Assembly: GCA_016205055.1 (NCBI GenBank)
Contig: JACQJK010000022.1
Span: 1 to 6,524, forward strand
From: Candidatus Doudnabacteria bacterium
GTDB taxonomy: Bacteria > Patescibacteriota > Doudnabacteria > UBA920 > 2-01-FULL-50-11
Reading direction: 5' to 3'
Length of the DNA stretch: 6,524 nt
Numbering within the stretch: position 1 is the first letter of the stretch; every line of letters starts with the position of its first letter. Of the stretch, positions 5,655 through 6,524 are shown piece by piece. The translations under genes and the position numbers were made by a program. The notes below the pieces were generated by a model. That model was not told the origin of the DNA and ran no database searches. It saw only the letters and a program-made list of their open reading frames with translations.

Positions 5655-6353
5655 CTACCCCCGCTTCTTGGTAGCCAAACGGGCCTGTTGTGCCCGCCAC
5701 TTGGCGATCTCGGTGTGATTTCCTGACAACAGTACTTTTGGCACGCGGCGCGGTTTACCGCCGATTAAAAACGATTCGGGCCGAGTATAGTGCGGATACT
5801 CAACGAGACCGGCAAGTTCTTTTTGCTCTACCTTTGAACTGAAATCGAACGACTCTTCGGCCAAAGAACTTTGTTTCCCGATCGCCCCGGGCAACAGCCG
5901 CGTGACGGCTTCGATGACGACCATGGCCGGAACCTCGCCTCCAAACAAAACGTAATCGCCGATCGACAACTCTTCTTGCGCAATATACCGGGCCACCCGT
6001 TCGTCCACGCCTTCGTAACGGCCGCAAATCATAATCAGCTGATCGAATTTTGCCAGCCGTTTTGCGCTTTGCTGGTTAAACTTCCTGCCTTTAGCCGAGA
6101 ACAATATCACCCGCGATTTCTTGGAGCGCGCCAGCGACCTTACCGCCGCACTTATCGGTTTTACCAGCAACACCATTCCCGGCCCGCCGCCATAGGGTCG
6201 GTCGTCAACGGTGCGATGCGCATCTTTCGTCCACCGGCGCAGGTTGTGGAGCCGCACAGAGATTATTTTTTTCTTTACCGCCCGGGCAATCAGCGCCGCC
6301 TGGGTGAATCCTTGAAAAATTTCAGGAAAAATTGTTATGACGTCAAACCGCAT
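5655..6353 (-). CDS. trmD: tRNA (guanine-N1-)-methyltransferase TrmD
   Basis: TrmD methylates N1 of G37 next to the anticodon using S-adenosylmethionine, preventing +1 frameshifts; it works as a SPOUT-fold trefoil-knot dimer. Signature stretches: FDVITIFPEIF (3-13), HRTVDDRPYGGGPGM (46-60), ICGRYEGVDERV (109-120), SIGDYVLFGGEVPAMVVIEA (130-149), RLLPGAIGK (152-160), YPHYTRPE (186-193) and VLLSGNHTEIAKWR (207-220). Arg152 matches the catalytic E. coli Arg154. The position of the general base, E. coli Asp169 in EDSF, is occupied by Glu167 (EESF). About 9 extra residues (FSSKVEQKE) follow it. At 232 residues it lacks roughly 20-25 C-terminal residues of the E. coli enzyme. First gene of the trmD-dedA-rluD unit, with a promoter 32-40 nt upstream; no Shine-Dalgarno. 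Upstream rpsP/rimM, its common partners, are absent from this side. Confidence 0.97.
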   Translation of the reverse strand: MRFDVITIFPEIFQGFTQAALIARAVKKKIISVRLHNLRRWTKDAHRTVDDRPYGGGPGMVLLVKPISAAVRSLARSKKSRVILFSAKGRKFNQQSAKRLAKFDQLIMICGRYEGVDERVARYIAQEELSIGDYVLFGGEVPAMVVIEAVTRLLPGAIGKQSSLAEESFDFSSKVEQKELAGLVEYPHYTRPESFLIGGKPRRVPKVLLSGNHTEIAKWRAQQARLATKKRG

Positions 6354-6364
6354 AAACTTTTGAA

Positions 6365-6410
6365 AACTAAAAACTGCGCTTGGTATTATACCATAACGCA
6401 GTTTTTAGTT
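6365..6410. repeat. 14-bp perfect inverted repeat surrounding the trmD promoter
   Basis: AACTAAAAACTGCG (6365-6378) and CGCAGTTTTTAGTT (6397-6410) are perfect reverse complements separated by 18 nt that contain the -10 box. The T-rich outer arms mean that read-through RNA from either side could form a weak bidirectional terminator. RNA starting at the internal promoter carries only one arm, so it would escape that hairpin. A protein operator is the alternative reading. Confidence 0.7.
6385..6393 (-). promoter_or_regulatory. extended -10 promoter of the trmD operon
   Basis: The minus strand reads TGG-TATAAT: a perfect -10 hexamer at 6385-6390 preceded by the TGn extension (6391-6393). The -35 region 17 nt upstream (AAGAAC) is poor, as is usual for extended -10 promoters. 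The predicted start near 6378 gives a leader of about 25 nt before the trmD ATG. The box sits within the loop of the inverted repeat 6365-6410. Confidence 0.6.
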
Positions 6411-6435
6411 CTTTATTCGCGAATTTAGTCATCTA

Positions 6436-6482
6436 AAATGTAACCATGGGGCGTATCGTTAGGACATTAGAAATGTAACCAT
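6436..6482. repeat. 12-bp direct repeat pair, 35-bp period
   Basis: AAATGTAACCAT occurs at 6436-6447 and again at 6471-6482, identical over 12 bp. The 35-bp period is between three and four helical turns. The spacer has no reading frame. The pair may be part of an insertion-sequence end continuing beyond the window, or paired protein-binding sites. Confidence 0.5.
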
Positions 6483-6521
6483 AGAAGTGAGTAAGTTTTA
6501 AGCCTTAATCCCTCACTTCTA
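6482..6521. repeat. 10-bp inverted repeat at the right edge
   Basis: TAGAAGTGAG (6482-6491) pairs perfectly with CTCACTTCTA (6512-6521); inside, TAAG (6492-6495) pairs with CTTA (6504-6507), with an unpaired ATCC on the right side. No U-tract follows on either strand inside the window, so it is not a clear terminator. It directly abuts the second direct repeat (sharing base 6482). Confidence 0.55.
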
Positions 6522-6524
6522 GGC

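Noticed and set aside
5647..5700. Upstream ATG of the DedA gene at 5700
   Set aside because: It would overlap the trmD C-terminus by 46 bp and add a Gly-rich tail unlike DedA N-termini; the ATG at 5646 fits operon spacing better.
5871..6428. Plus-strand reading frame of 185 codons opposite trmD
   Set aside because: It is antisense to the strongly conserved TrmD motifs, has no membrane or domain pattern, and is a shadow of trmD codon structure.
1..6524. CRISPR array, tRNA, rRNA, or recoded TGA
   Set aside because: No regularly spaced repeats of CRISPR type and no tRNA-like or rRNA sequence were seen; TGA ends three genes at the expected family C-terminus.

Overview
The window looks like a chromosomal segment of an uncultured bacterium, most likely Patescibacteria (Candidate Phyla Radiation). 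The grounds are indirect: short housekeeping proteins (a TrmD without its usual C-terminal extension), few clear Shine-Dalgarno sites, a PF09826-type beta-propeller protein of the kind shared by archaea and CPR bacteria, and many short GC-rich palindromic repeats between and inside genes. Three genes end in TGA at the expected family C-terminus, so TGA is a stop here and the Gracilibacteria/SR1 code (TGA = Gly) is unlikely. No gene in the window fixes the phylum.

All six supported genes lie on the minus strand. In transcription order (right to left): a repeat-rich right edge (6436-6521); a long inverted repeat with an extended -10 promoter inside its loop (6365-6410); trmD (tRNA m1G37 methyltransferase); a DedA/VTT-family membrane protein; an S4-domain RluA/RluD-type 23S rRNA pseudouridine synthase; a 246-bp MITE-like element; and rplS (ribosomal protein L19) with an intrinsic terminator. 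Then follow a separate extended -10 promoter, a DUF456 membrane protein, a second non-coding palindromic repeat, and a 706-residue membrane-anchored beta-propeller protein with a strong terminator. At the extreme left edge a near-consensus sigma70-type promoter fires leftward, out of the window.

trmD-dedA-rluD is tightly packed (gaps of 8 and 6 bp). rplS, classically the direct neighbour of trmD, is now separated from the pseudouridine synthase by the MITE. Removing the MITE in silico, with a TA target duplication, restores a gap of about 10 bp, so trmD-dedA-rluD-rplS was probably one compact translation/ribosome-maturation operon before insertion.

The most unusual feature is that the same style of palindromic DNA also sits inside the pseudouridine synthase reading frame. 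An insert of about 85 codons splits the catalytic domain between two strands. It is full of inverted repeats, includes a 174-bp unit bounded by 12-bp direct repeats, and keeps the frame open. This resembles the in-frame Rickettsia palindromic elements (RPEs). No defence system, CRISPR array, tRNA or rRNA is visible.
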